In this document: piece after piece, positions 16,871 through 26,002 of the stretch
How the letters are laid out: the number at the start of each line of letters is the position of its first letter
Position numbering within the stretch: position 1 is the stretch's first letter
DNA from: M3007 sp040397785
GTDB taxonomy: Bacteria > Bacteroidota > Bacteroidia > Chitinophagales > Saprospiraceae
Direction of reading: 5' to 3'
Length of the DNA stretch: 64,000 nucleotides
NCBI GenBank assembly: GCA_040397785.1
Contig: JBBAVI010000008.1
Coordinates: 31,673-95,672 of the forward strand
The notes under the pieces: generated by a model
Seen by the model: only the letters and a program-made list of their open reading frames with translations
Told to the model about the DNA's origin: nothing
Database searches by the model: none
Translations under genes and position numbers: made by a program

Positions 16871-19800
16871 ATGCGTAATTACAAACTTTGGATAGCAACC
16901 CTGCTTGCAATAGTAGTTTGCGGAAGTGCCATGGCGCACGTTCCCGACTATGTACGCAAGGTAACCCGCCCAAACAAGGTTCAATACCGCGATGTTTGCG
17001 CCAACTCTAAGTCTCAAATTGACCAGGAGATTAACAATGTGCGCGCTCGATTGCTTGGCGGTGGTGACTGTTGGTGGGACTTTTCTTTTGGCCGATATAT
17101 TGTACCAAAAGTAGACGTGGCTTCTGGTCAGCGAGAGGTATCCTCCATCTTTGCAGGTTCTGTTTGGTTGGGTGGTATTGACCCTGGTGGTAGCCTGAAG
17201 TTGGCTTGTCAGGATTACCGAAATGACGGTAGGAACGACTTTTGGCCTGGTCCTTTGACCGAGCAAGGTATTACAGACGAATTTACTTGTACCAACTGGG
17301 ACCGTCACTTTCGTGTGACGGGAGAGGAAATTCGTCGGCATTTGAAAAACCTGGCAGATAGTGTTTTGGATGTATCTGCTATTCCGATTGGGGTAAAAGG
17401 TTGGCCTGCGCAAGGCAATCAATTTTTCCCCTTTGTTTGGGGTTTTAGCCTACCAAACACCCAACAGGCGTTGGCTGGTTTTTTTGATAAAGATGAGGAC
17501 GGTTTGTATAACCCTTTAAAAGGAGACTATCCGTCGATCGAAATTCGCGGGTGCGCGCAAAACCGTTACCCGGATGAAATGATTTTTTGGATATACAATG
17601 ACCAGGGTGCTGGTGCTCCGCACGCACGTACCAATGGCAAACCAATTCAGATGGAGGTACAGGTACAGGCATTTGGCTATCTGACCAACGATGAATTGAA
17701 CGATATGACGTTCCACCGTTACAAATTGATCAACCGTGCTGTAGAACGCATCGACTCGATGTTTTTTGCAATGTGGCTTGATCCAGATTTGGGTTGTTCC
17801 ATTGATGATTATATTGGTTGCGACAGTTCAAAAAACCTGATGTACATCTACAACCAGGATGCGACCGATGGTCAGCCGGGCGCTAACTGTGATGATGGTG
17901 TTGCTACTTACGGAACGACTGTTCCGATTTTGGGTTGCGACTATTTCCGCGGTCCATTGGATACGTTTGCGAATGAAATAGGCATGTCTTCCTTCATGTA
18001 TTACAACCGGACCGGTACAGGAGGCCCCTTTGCAGGAACCTATGACCCGACTCAACCGGGTGAATACTACCGTTATATCACTGGTAGCTGGCGGGATGGA
18101 ACGCCGCTTACCCAAGGTGGCAATGGCTATAATAACAATACAGGTATTCCGACCAGCTATGCATTGACAGAAACACCCGACAATCCGAATGGATGGTCGA
18201 TGTGTACGGCTAACTTGCCAGTAGGTGACCGTCGTACCCTGCAGGCTTCTGGTCCATTTACTTTGAAGCCAGGTGCCGTAAACGAGTTGATTATTGGTTT
18301 GCCTTGGGTGCCTGAGCAGGATTACCCATGTCCGAACCTCGATAACTTGTTCCGTGCCGATAACCTTGCACAAGGTTTGTTTGATAACTGTTTTGAGTTA
18401 TTGGAAGGCCCGGATGCGCCAACAGTAGGTTGGATTGAGTCGAATAAGGAAGTAATTGCGGTGTTGTCAAATGCACCACCGTCGAATAACTTTGTAAAAG
18501 AAAACGAAGACTATAGAGTACAAGACTTCCTGGCACCTGAAAGTTTGAAAAACAGTCCAGACTCTTTGATCGTTGAATCTACTTACTACAAATTTGAAGG
18601 CTATTTGGTGTACCAATTGTCTGATCCGAATGTATCAACGTCGGAGTTTGACAACCCGGAGAAGAGCCGGTTGGTGTTCAATGTAGACGTTAAAAACAAC
18701 GTAACAAAACTGTACAACTGGATTGAAGGTCGTGATCCATTTACGAAAAAGCGGATTTACTTCCCAGAAGAGCAGATTGCTGGCTCGGATGGTGGTGTTC
18801 GCCACACTTTTAGCATCAAGGAAGATAAGTTTGCGTTGGGCAACAGCAAAGCGCTTATTAACCATAAGAAGTATTACTATGCCGTAATTGCATATGGTTA
18901 CAACAACTTTGAAAATTTTAACCCACTTGCTCAACCTTCGGCTACCGGACAATCTCGTCCGTACTTGCCAAGCCGTAAATCGGGAGATGGCTCTGCGATT
19001 CAAATATATACGGTAATTCCGCGTCCGATTGTAGACCAGGCATTACAGTCTTCTTATGGAGATGGTTTGGAGGTTACGCGCTTGGAAGGTGTGGGTGCTG
19101 GTGGTAATTTCCTGGATTTGACGGATGAGACCTATGACCGCATTTTGAACAGTGATTTTGATAGTACCTTGACGTACAAACAAGGACGTGCTCCAATTAC
19201 GGTGACGATTTTCAATCCATTGGAAGTAAAAGACGGCGATTTTGAATTGAGTTTTGTTGATTCAGACAATAATGACAGCCAGTTGGATGTGAATGCACGT
19301 TGGCAATTGCGCCGCGTTTCTGATGGCACCACCATTGCATCTGAAAAGTCGATTGAAAAGTTGAATGAGCAATTGATCCTGCAATACGGTTTCGCTGTGT
19401 CGATTGCCCAATCTGCCGAGCCAGGTGATTTGGCGGATGAAAAGAACGGTGGTATTGGCATGGAAATCGAGTACAAAGATCCGAACGCTGCTTGGTTGAC
19501 AGGATATGGCGACCAATTAACGGCACCTTTCAACTATGTACGCACAACAGAGCCCGTACCGGATGCTGATTACGACCAAAACGGTGATGGTATTCCATTG
19601 GATCCAAATGGTGGTTTGAGTAAATTGGGTAATGCAACAGATGGTGAGTTGGGCTGGTTTGTTCCTTATGTATTGGCCAACTGGCGCTTGCGCGATCAGG
19701 CCGATGTTCCGAACGACCGCATGATTACACCAGCATGGACAGATAAATTTGGCAATATTCCACAAGGACAGTTTAATAGTCAGGCGGTATTTGCTTCAGA

Positions 19801-21013
19801 GTCACAAGAAAACATACGCCGCAGCCGTTTGCGCCTGTTGCCAAACGTTGATATTGTATTGACCAGCGACAAGAGCAAATGGAGCCGTTCGGTGATCATT
19901 GAATCTGCATCTGGTTACTGGACAGACACCAATACTTATGGTGCATCGCAGGATGTAGCCCAGGTTCCTGAAGGTCCAGCAAACAGAAAACGCCAGTCAT
20001 TTGACGTACGTTACGGTTTGTCGGTTGGTAAAGACGATGCCAACGGTGATGGATTGCCTGATCCGGACGGGGAAGTAAACCCTGCCGATGGTACTCCAGC
20101 TGCGGGTATGCCATTGCGTGGTATGGGTTGGTTCCCGGGTTATGCTGTTGACGTAGAGACTGGCCAGCGTTTGAATATCTTCTTTGGTGAGAATTCTTGT
20201 TACTCAAAAGCGCTGGATCCAGATTATACTGGCCGAGATATGATGTGGAATCCGACTAGCCAATTGGTGAGCGATGATATACAAAACGGAAGTCAAGTCG
20301 ATTTCCCGAATTTTGTATTGGGTGGTCAGCATTGGGTGTATGTGACTTATTCAAAATACGATGGTTGTGACTCTTTGCGTCGCGCCTTTACGCCAGAGCG
20401 CTTCTCTGGAAGTGCTGTGTACAACAACAAAACAGCGCAAATCCGCAATATAGCTTGGGCTGGTATGGTACAATTGGGTGTAGGTGCTCAATTGAAATCG
20501 TATAAAGATGGTTTGATTCCAACGGATACGAAAATCAAATTGCGTGTACAAAACGCGTACAAAACGTGGTGGCGTCAAGATGGTGACCATACGAAGAAAA
20601 ACGGGCATCCAAAATATTTGATCCGTGTGCGCAACCAGCAACCCATTGCACTGGATCAGGTGCAGGTGGAAAATGCACTTGACTCTATCAGGGCAGTTCC
20701 GAATCCGTACTATGGATTCTCGCAATATGAAACCTCACAGTTTACAAATATTGTGAAGATCACGAATTTGCCGGCAAAATGCGTGGTAACAATTTACTCC
20801 CTGGATGGCAAGTTTATCCGGCAGTACAATCGTGCAGAGCAATATACCGCTTACAATCAGTATTTGCCAGCGATTGAATGGGATATGAAAAACAGCAAAG
20901 GCATTCCAGTAGCGAGTGGCGTTTATCTGATCCATGTGAACGCAGAAGGCCTGGGTGAACGAACGGTAAAATGGTTTGGTATTGGGCGACAGTTTGACCC
21001 ATCCGGCCTATAA
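16871..21013 (+). CDS. Large secreted protein with FlgD-like/T9SS-type C-terminal domain
   Basis: A 1380-residue exported protein with a signal peptide (about 1-22). The mature part is mostly unrecognised and Trp/Gly-rich, with Asp-rich calcium-loop-like motifs DKDEDG (206-211), DQNGDG (from 902) and DANGDG (from 1056). The last ~110 residues (from about 1272) form an FlgD-Ig-like domain with VPNPYYGF, VTIYSLDGKFIRQYN and GIPVASGVYLIHV, which resembles type IX sorting domains, but then ends in an extra tail (GIGRQFDPSGL). I infer a surface or secreted protein exported with the PorV-like neighbour. The biochemical role is unknown. Confidence 0.8.
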   Translation: MRNYKLWIATLLAIVVCGSAMAHVPDYVRKVTRPNKVQYRDVCANSKSQIDQEINNVRARLLGGGDCWWDFSFGRYIVPKVDVASGQREVSSIFAGSVWLGGIDPGGSLKLACQDYRNDGRNDFWPGPLTEQGITDEFTCTNWDRHFRVTGEEIRRHLKNLADSVLDVSAIPIGVKGWPAQGNQFFPFVWGFSLPNTQQALAGFFDKDEDGLYNPLKGDYPSIEIRGCAQNRYPDEMIFWIYNDQGAGAPHARTNGKPIQMEVQVQAFGYLTNDELNDMTFHRYKLINRAVERIDSMFFAMWLDPDLGCSIDDYIGCDSSKNLMYIYNQDATDGQPGANCDDGVATYGTTVPILGCDYFRGPLDTFANEIGMSSFMYYNRTGTGGPFAGTYDPTQPGEYYRYITGSWRDGTPLTQGGNGYNNNTGIPTSYALTETPDNPNGWSMCTANLPVGDRRTLQASGPFTLKPGAVNELIIGLPWVPEQDYPCPNLDNLFRADNLAQGLFDNCFELLEGPDAPTVGWIESNKEVIAVLSNAPPSNNFVKENEDYRVQDFLAPESLKNSPDSLIVESTYYKFEGYLVYQLSDPNVSTSEFDNPEKSRLVFNVDVKNNVTKLYNWIEGRDPFTKKRIYFPEEQIAGSDGGVRHTFSIKEDKFALGNSKALINHKKYYYAVIAYGYNNFENFNPLAQPSATGQSRPYLPSRKSGDGSAIQIYTVIPRPIVDQALQSSYGDGLEVTRLEGVGAGGNFLDLTDETYDRILNSDFDSTLTYKQGRAPITVTIFNPLEVKDGDFELSFVDSDNNDSQLDVNARWQLRRVSDGTTIASEKSIEKLNEQLILQYGFAVSIAQSAEPGDLADEKNGGIGMEIEYKDPNAAWLTGYGDQLTAPFNYVRTTEPVPDADYDQNGDGIPLDPNGGLSKLGNATDGELGWFVPYVLANWRLRDQADVPNDRMITPAWTDKFGNIPQGQFNSQAVFASESQENIRRSRLRLLPNVDIVLTSDKSKWSRSVIIESASGYWTDTNTYGASQDVAQVPEGPANRKRQSFDVRYGLSVGKDDANGDGLPDPDGEVNPADGTPAAGMPLRGMGWFPGYAVDVETGQRLNIFFGENSCYSKALDPDYTGRDMMWNPTSQLVSDDIQNGSQVDFPNFVLGGQHWVYVTYSKYDGCDSLRRAFTPERFSGSAVYNNKTAQIRNIAWAGMVQLGVGAQLKSYKDGLIPTDTKIKLRVQNAYKTWWRQDGDHTKKNGHPKYLIRVRNQQPIALDQVQVENALDSIRAVPNPYYGFSQYETSQFTNIVKITNLPAKCVVTIYSLDGKFIRQYNRAEQYTAYNQYLPAIEWDMKNSKGIPVASGVYLIHVNAEGLGERTVKWFGIGRQFDPSGL

Positions 21014-21138
21014 GGAGTGGGCTTTAGGCAGCGCGGTAAAAAAGTACCTTGGTTCGCAATTGTGAACGGATGTGCTTTTTTACCAGCACTGTTTTAAGCA
21101 TCTATTGCAACCAATCAAGCATTCAATTAAACAAAATT

Positions 21139-22188
21139 ATGAAGAAAATATACGCATGTTTGCTGTTCAGTGTTATGGTGCTGTTGGCAAATTCGATGTT
21201 TGCGGGTAACCCTGACCGTCAAGGTGAGGCGGGCGCAAACCAATTGCTGATCAATCCTTGGGTACGCAGTGCGGGTTTGCACACCATGAATACTGCATCG
21301 ACTACTGGATCTGAAGCGATGTTTTTAAATGTGGCAGGTTTGTCGCGCATCAACAAAACACAAATCCAGTTGAGCCATACCCGTTATTTGTCTGGTGCTG
21401 ATATTAACATCAATGCATTGGGCTTTGCGCAGCGTGTTGGTAAAGGCGGCACTTTTGGCATCAGCCTGGTTGCTTTTGATTTGGGTGATTTTGATTACAC
21501 TACTGAAGATAATCCGGAAGGAACGGGCGCTGTTTTTAGCCCATCTTTTTTCAACATGGGTGTTTCTTATGCACACTTGTTTGACAATAAAGTATCGGTA
21601 GGGATAACGACGAAATTTGTTAGTGAAACCATTTCAAATGCACGGGCTAGCGCTTTTGCAATTGATGCGGGTGTTCAGTATGTAAGTGGGCCACAGGACA
21701 ATTTCAAGTTTGGTATTTCCTTACGCAATGTAGGTTCTAAAATGCGGTTCTCCGGGGAAGGTTTGTCAAAGCCATTGCCAAATCCGGGTCCTTTTACCTA
21801 TAACAATACTTATTATGAGCGTGCTACCGCTTATGAGTTACCATCTCAATTGAACATTGGTATGTCGTATGATTGGGTATTGGCCCGTACCAGCCGTTTG
21901 GGTTTTGTTGCGAACTTTACGTCTAATTCTTTCTCGCGCGACCAGATTGGTGGTGGTTTGGAATTCTCTTTGGGTCAGAATTTTGCTTTGCGCGCTGGCT
22001 ACAAAGCGGAATTAGACAAGTCGGAAGGGGATATAGAAGCAACCCTTGACAATGGATTTGCAGGCGGATTTTCCGTTTCCGTTCCGTTGAAAAAGGATTC
22101 TAAGTCGCGCTTGTCAATCGATTATGCTTACCGTACGACCGACATTTATAACGGCATCCACAATATTGGGTTGCGGATTGACCTGTAG
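21139..22188 (+). CDS. PorV/PorQ family outer-membrane barrel protein
   Basis: A 349-residue protein starting at the ATG at 21139 with a signal peptide (KKIYACLLFSVMVLLANSMFAG). Family features are the early segment GLHTMNTASTTGSEAMFLNVAGLS, which matches the GA-x-NPA-like block of PorV/UPF0164 proteins, and regular beta strands to the C-terminal GIHNIGLRIDL. PorV is the shuttle that carries type IX cargo to the attachment complex. As the last gene of the receptor/secreted-protein module, this copy may be dedicated to the 1380-residue neighbour, which is inference. Confidence 0.85.
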   Translation: MKKIYACLLFSVMVLLANSMFAGNPDRQGEAGANQLLINPWVRSAGLHTMNTASTTGSEAMFLNVAGLSRINKTQIQLSHTRYLSGADININALGFAQRVGKGGTFGISLVAFDLGDFDYTTEDNPEGTGAVFSPSFFNMGVSYAHLFDNKVSVGITTKFVSETISNARASAFAIDAGVQYVSGPQDNFKFGISLRNVGSKMRFSGEGLSKPLPNPGPFTYNNTYYERATAYELPSQLNIGMSYDWVLARTSRLGFVANFTSNSFSRDQIGGGLEFSLGQNFALRAGYKAELDKSEGDIEATLDNGFAGGFSVSVPLKKDSKSRLSIDYAYRTTDIYNGIHNIGLRIDL

Positions 22189-22215
22189 GGGCTAATTCGA
22201 AAAAGCATACAAATA

Positions 22216-22247
22216 TTTGCTGCATTTATAATTCTATCGTATATTTG
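22216..22247 (+). promoter_or_regulatory. Predicted greA promoter
   Basis: TTTG (22216-22219), 20 bp, then TATATTTG (22240-22247): a close match to the Bacteroidota -33/-7 consensus. The start point would be near 22251-22255, giving a leader of about 170 nt before greA. Confidence 0.65.
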
Positions 22248-22264
22248 CAGTTCGAATTGATCAA

Positions 22265-22305
22265 CAGAAACGTTTCTATCACCCGATGGAGACGTTTCTG
22301 TTTTT
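22265..22305 (+). terminator. Hairpin with T-run early in the greA leader
   Basis: A 9-bp stem CAGAAACGT/ACGTTTCTG with an 18-nt loop is followed by five T residues. It is placed after the predicted greA start point, so it could end transcripts from the upstream module and also terminate most greA transcripts prematurely. Confidence 0.6.
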
Positions 22306-22321
22306 GCTACCCGAATGCGGG

Positions 22322-22360
22322 CGGAGGTTTATCAGACCATGCGGGTTTGGTAAACCTCCG
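22322..22360 (+). promoter_or_regulatory. Second hairpin in the greA leader
   Basis: A perfect 10-bp inverted repeat CGGAGGTTTA/TAAACCTCCG with a 19-nt loop and no T-run. It lies between the leader terminator and the greA start and may be a regulatory or mRNA-stability structure. Confidence 0.45.
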
Positions 22361-22421
22361 TTGCGCTAAATAGGGAGGGGAAGCTCGAACCAAATTTTGA
22401 ACCCATTTTAATTTTTTACCA

Positions 22422-22898
22422 ATGGCTAATTACACGTATTTGACGCAGGGTGGATACGACAAACTCAGGGCTGAACTAGATGAGTTGAAATCCACAGGTC
22501 GTAAAGAGGCTGCCATGGCCATCGCGGAAGCACGCGCACAAGGCGATTTATCGGAAAATGCCGAGTATGATGCGGCAAAGGATGCACAAGGCTTGCTGGA
22601 AATGAAAATCAATGAACTGGAAACCGTAATGTCGAATGCACGGGTGATTGATGAAAGCCTGCTGGATGATTCCAAAGTGGCGATTCTTTCAAATGTGACG
22701 ATTAAGAATCTGAAAACGGGAAAGGAAATGACCTATAAACTGGTATCGGAAACCGAGGCGGATGCCAAGTTGATGAAAATATCGGTTACGTCTCCCATTG
22801 GCCAAGGGCTGCTGGGTAAAGTTTTAGGGGATGTCGCAAAAGTTCAAACACCAGCAGGCATCATGGAATTTGAGGTTGTGAACATCACGATTGGATAA
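22422..22898 (+). CDS. greA: Transcription elongation factor GreA
   Basis: GreA stimulates the intrinsic cleavage of backtracked RNA polymerase. The 158-residue protein has an N-terminal coiled coil with the acidic tip motif ARAQGDLSENAEYDAAKDAQ and a C-terminal FKBP-like domain ending SPIGQGLLGK. Length and motifs are typical. The gene is preceded by a structured leader and followed after 19 bp by a HIT-family gene. Confidence 0.96.
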   Translation: MANYTYLTQGGYDKLRAELDELKSTGRKEAAMAIAEARAQGDLSENAEYDAAKDAQGLLEMKINELETVMSNARVIDESLLDDSKVAILSNVTIKNLKTGKEMTYKLVSETEADAKLMKISVTSPIGQGLLGKVLGDVAKVQTPAGIMEFEVVNITIG

Positions 22899-22917
22899 TC
22901 AATCACAAAAAACAACC

Positions 22918-23316
22918 ATGGCCAGCATTTTTACCCGAATTATCAACGGCGAGATTCCTTGCCATAAAATCGCTGAAACTCCCGATTATTTGGCGTTTTT
23001 GGATGTACGTCCTGTTACAATGGGGCATACCCTTTGTGTTCCCAAGCAGGAAATTGATTATTTCTTTGATTTGGACGATGCTTTGTTGTCGGGTTTGATG
23101 TTGTTTGCCAAACGTGTTGCGGTTGCTGTTAAGAAAGAAGTGCCTTGTTTGCGTTGCGGGGTGGCCGTCATTGGCTTGGAGGTTCCGCACGCACATGTGC
23201 ATGTAATTCCGATGAATTCAATGGCTGATATGAATTTTCAGCACAAATTGGATCTTGCGCCCGCTGATCTGGCGGCTTTGGCCAATCGGATAGCGGCCCA
23301 GGTAGATTTGACGTAA
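22918..23316 (+). CDS. HIT family nucleotide hydrolase/transferase
   Basis: A 132-residue HIT protein (Hint/PKCI group) with the histidine triad HAHVHVIPMN near the C-terminus and the N-terminal SIFTRIINGEIPCHKIAE block. It is expected to hydrolyse AMP-linked substrates such as adenosine phosphoramidates. I chose the ATG at 22918, which gives the conserved N-terminus; a TTG at 22891 lies within the end of greA. Its 19-bp spacing from greA suggests an operon, closed by the terminator at 23350. Confidence 0.93.
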   Translation: MASIFTRIINGEIPCHKIAETPDYLAFLDVRPVTMGHTLCVPKQEIDYFFDLDDALLSGLMLFAKRVAVAVKKEVPCLRCGVAVIGLEVPHAHVHVIPMNSMADMNFQHKLDLAPADLAALANRIAAQVDLT

Positions 23317-23349
23317 TTTTTATTTCTGTAAAATTTGCCTTATTTTTGA

Positions 23350-23383
23350 AACCCCGTTCGGAATCAAAGCCGAACGGGGTTTT
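23350..23383 (+). terminator. Terminator after the HIT gene, abutting the next start codon
   Basis: A perfect 12-bp stem AACCCCGTTCGG/CCGAACGGGGTT with an 8-nt loop and a short T-run (23380-23383). The next gene's ATG begins at 23384. A TATTTTTG -7-like element lies just upstream (23341-23348). Confidence 0.85.
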
Positions 23384-24445
23384 ATGATGCGTTTACTTAC
23401 CCTGTTTTGTCTTTTTTGTAGTGCTTATTGCATTGGTTGCAAGGATCATTCCGGGCATACCACCCGTATCGGCACGGCTGTAGCGCCGCCTGTTTTTCAG
23501 GAGGAAAAAATGAACGGACTCACCTTTGTTGCGCCGCCCGAACCTTTTCCAAGCGATCCTATGCCTGCGGTTAAAGAAGTTGGAGCAAGCTGGATTGCGG
23601 TTGTGCCGTATGCGTTTACCCGCATCGGGGTTCCAAATGTGCGATTTAACGAGTCTGGTTCCCATTGGTGGGGCGAAAGGCCGGAAGGTGTAAGAGAAAC
23701 GATTCGGAAAGCCCATCAAGCAGGCATTAAAGTGATGCTCAAACCGCAAGTGTATGTGCCGGGAGGCTGGACGGGTGCACTGGATTTTAGCAGTGATGCC
23801 GATTGGGAGGCGTGGGAAGCAACCTATAACAATTACATCCTATATTTTGCTGAATTGGCCCAGGCGGAGCAAGCCGATTTGTTTTGTATCGGGACCGAAT
23901 TTAACCGCGCCATATCTAAAAGGCCTGCATATTGGCAGGCCTTGATTCAAAAAATCAAAGAAAAATACCAGGGCAAACTAACCTACTCGGCCAATTGGGA
24001 CGATTGGGATCGGGTGCCATTTTGGGCTGATTTAGACTATATTGGACTGGGCGGCTATTTTCCTTTGGTAGAAGCTAAAACTCCTACGGTAGAAGCATTG
24101 AAGACCGCTTGGAAACCGATTAAGGCGCGTATTGCACAGTTTTCGGCAGATCAACATCGGCAGGTTTTATTTACGGAGTTTGGGTATCTGAGTGTGGATA
24201 GTTGCGGCTGGCGGAATTGGGAACTGGAACGCGACATCAATGACCGTGCGATTAACGAGCAGGCTCAAGTCAATTGTTATGAGGCTTTATTTGCTACATT
24301 TCAACCAGAATCCTGGTGGGCAGGTGGCTTTTTGTGGAAATGGTTTCCAAATATGCGCGGGCATGAGGGTTACCCCGAACGGGATTATACGCCGCAAGGA
24401 AAATTGGGGGCGGCTACTTTGCGCAAATGGTATGACGGGAAATAA
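23384..24445 (+). CDS. GH113-like glycoside hydrolase lipoprotein
   Basis: A 353-residue predicted lipoprotein: a signal peptide with lipobox CIGC (Cys about 19), then a TIM-barrel domain. The first strand is GLTFVAPPE. Candidate catalytic acids are in FCIGTEFN (acid/base) and VLFTEFGY (nucleophile), the arrangement of GH113 beta-mannanase-type enzymes. ATG codons at 23384 and 23387 are both possible starts. Activity on mannan is inference; a related barrel family is the alternative. It is convergent with the Old Yellow Enzyme gene, 14 bp away. Confidence 0.8.
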   Translation: MMRLLTLFCLFCSAYCIGCKDHSGHTTRIGTAVAPPVFQEEKMNGLTFVAPPEPFPSDPMPAVKEVGASWIAVVPYAFTRIGVPNVRFNESGSHWWGERPEGVRETIRKAHQAGIKVMLKPQVYVPGGWTGALDFSSDADWEAWEATYNNYILYFAELAQAEQADLFCIGTEFNRAISKRPAYWQALIQKIKEKYQGKLTYSANWDDWDRVPFWADLDYIGLGGYFPLVEAKTPTVEALKTAWKPIKARIAQFSADQHRQVLFTEFGYLSVDSCGWRNWELERDINDRAINEQAQVNCYEALFATFQPESWWAGGFLWKWFPNMRGHEGYPERDYTPQGKLGAATLRKWYDGK

Positions 24446-24459
24446 GTCAGGTTACGCAT

Positions 24460-25548
24460 TTACTTAGTATGAACAGGGTAATCCGTGTAGCCAGCGGCTT
24501 CGGCGGTATAAAAAAGGTCCATTTTTAGGTCCTGATTTAGTGGCCAGCTGTTTTGCATTCTTTCCACCAGATCAGGGTTATTGATAAAGGGCCTTCCAAA
24601 CGCAATTAGATCTGCCAATCCGCTTTCGATGGCTGCTTCGGCACTTTCTTGGTTGAAACCGCCCGCGAGTATGATGGTATTTTTGAAATTATTGCGTATT
24701 GTTTGCTTGATACTCAAGGGCACGGCTGGAGCGCCCATTGCGGAATGATCCACCAAATGCATATAGACGAGGCCTAGTTTATTCAGGGAGGTAGACAAGT
24801 AATCGTAAGTGGCATCAATTTCAGGGTAATGGGGCATATCACTTGCCACGCCATAAGGAGAAACCCGAATGCCCGTCTTTTCTTTTCCGATGGCCGATAC
24901 TATTTCGGTAGCTACTTCGAGCATAAAACGCGCCCGATTTTCGATACTTCCGCCATATCTATCCGTTCTGATGTTGCTAATTGGAGAGAGAAACTGCTCG
25001 AGCAAGTATCCATTTGCGCCATGCAGTTCTACACCATCAAAACCGGCAGCAATGGCATTTTTAGCCGCCTGCACGTATTCTGCCCGGGTGCTTGCAATTT
25101 CTTCGGCAGTCATGGCCAATGGAATCGGATAATCCTGGAGTTGTTTTGCATCCGTCCACATTTGTCCTGCTGGTTTTACAGCAGAAGGCGCAAAGACTTT
25201 AGCATCGGCTGGTAAATTAAGTTCATGACTTATCCGACCGGTATGCATCAGTTGCAAGAAAATTTTACCGCCTTTTTTGTGCACGGCAGTTGTGGTTTTT
25301 TTCCAGCCATCTACTTGTTCGGGGCTGAAATTACCAGGAATACGGGCATAACCCAGTCCATTTGGAGATGGTGCTGTACCTTCTGTAATGATTAAACCGG
25401 CGGATGCACGTTGTTCGTAGTAGGTCGCCATCAGGTCATTTGGGACATTCCCAATTGCCCTGCTACGGGTTAAAGGGCACATTACTACCCGATTTTTTAA
25501 CGTTAAATGCCCCAAACGGTATTCACTGAATAAATTGGACGATTGCAT
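24460..25548 (-). CDS. Old Yellow Enzyme family alkene reductase
   Basis: A 362-residue FMN-dependent oxidoreductase of the NemA/OYE type that reduces activated alkenes with NAD(P)H. Motifs: LTLKNRVVMCPLTRSRA at the N-terminus, LQLMHTGRISH, the substrate-binding and gating block FDGVELHGANGYLLEQFLSP, and RFMLEVATEIVSAIG. Length is typical. It follows an acidic small-protein gene on the same strand by 59 bp. Confidence 0.93.
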   Translation of the reverse strand: MQSSNLFSEYRLGHLTLKNRVVMCPLTRSRAIGNVPNDLMATYYEQRASAGLIITEGTAPSPNGLGYARIPGNFSPEQVDGWKKTTTAVHKKGGKIFLQLMHTGRISHELNLPADAKVFAPSAVKPAGQMWTDAKQLQDYPIPLAMTAEEIASTRAEYVQAAKNAIAAGFDGVELHGANGYLLEQFLSPISNIRTDRYGGSIENRARFMLEVATEIVSAIGKEKTGIRVSPYGVASDMPHYPEIDATYDYLSTSLNKLGLVYMHLVDHSAMGAPAVPLSIKQTIRNNFKNTIILAGGFNQESAEAAIESGLADLIAFGRPFINNPDLVERMQNSWPLNQDLKMDLFYTAEAAGYTDYPVHTK

Positions 25549-25607
25549 TCAATTAATATTTGCTTTTGTGAAATGAAATAGTTGTTTTACTTCTCTTTGC
25601 AACAATT

Positions 25608-25967
25608 CTATTCTCCCTGGTCTTCTTCCAGGTCATTGTGGCTATCACCTCCGAGGCTGTAGTAATTGTTTTCCTCGTCTTCATTTCCAATAATTTCGGC
25701 TTCGTCATCCAACTCGCTGCCGGGGATATCCAAGTCATCACCATAAGGATCTTCCTTAGAATCTTTTTCATTTCGGATGCTTTCGCGGTCAAATTCGGTT
25801 GATTCAACGTGCCTGGAAATATCTTCCGGGTCGATGTCTTTATCTTCCTTATCCGTATTGTAAATGTCTTCGCTAGGCGGGTAAACGGGGTATCCAGGAA
25901 GTGCGTCCTTTTCTGAAATATCTTTTTCGGGGGGCAAAGGCGTTGGTATATTTGTTTTTTTGAGCAT
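25608..25967 (-). CDS. Small acidic conserved protein
   Basis: A 119-residue protein with a very high Asp/Glu content and few hydrophobic residues, probably disordered. It begins LKKTNIPTPLPPEKDISEKD with the tract LPGYPVYPPSEDIYN, a pattern I recognise from uncharacterised proteins of Bacteroidota. No export signal is seen. Function unknown. Confidence 0.65.
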   Translation of the reverse strand: MLKKTNIPTPLPPEKDISEKDALPGYPVYPPSEDIYNTDKEDKDIDPEDISRHVESTEFDRESIRNEKDSKEDPYGDDLDIPGSELDDEAEIIGNEDEENNYYSLGGDSHNDLEEDQGE

Positions 25968-26002
25968 TTTTTGCGTATTAGTAGGGTTAAATCGGGTGTT
26001 TG

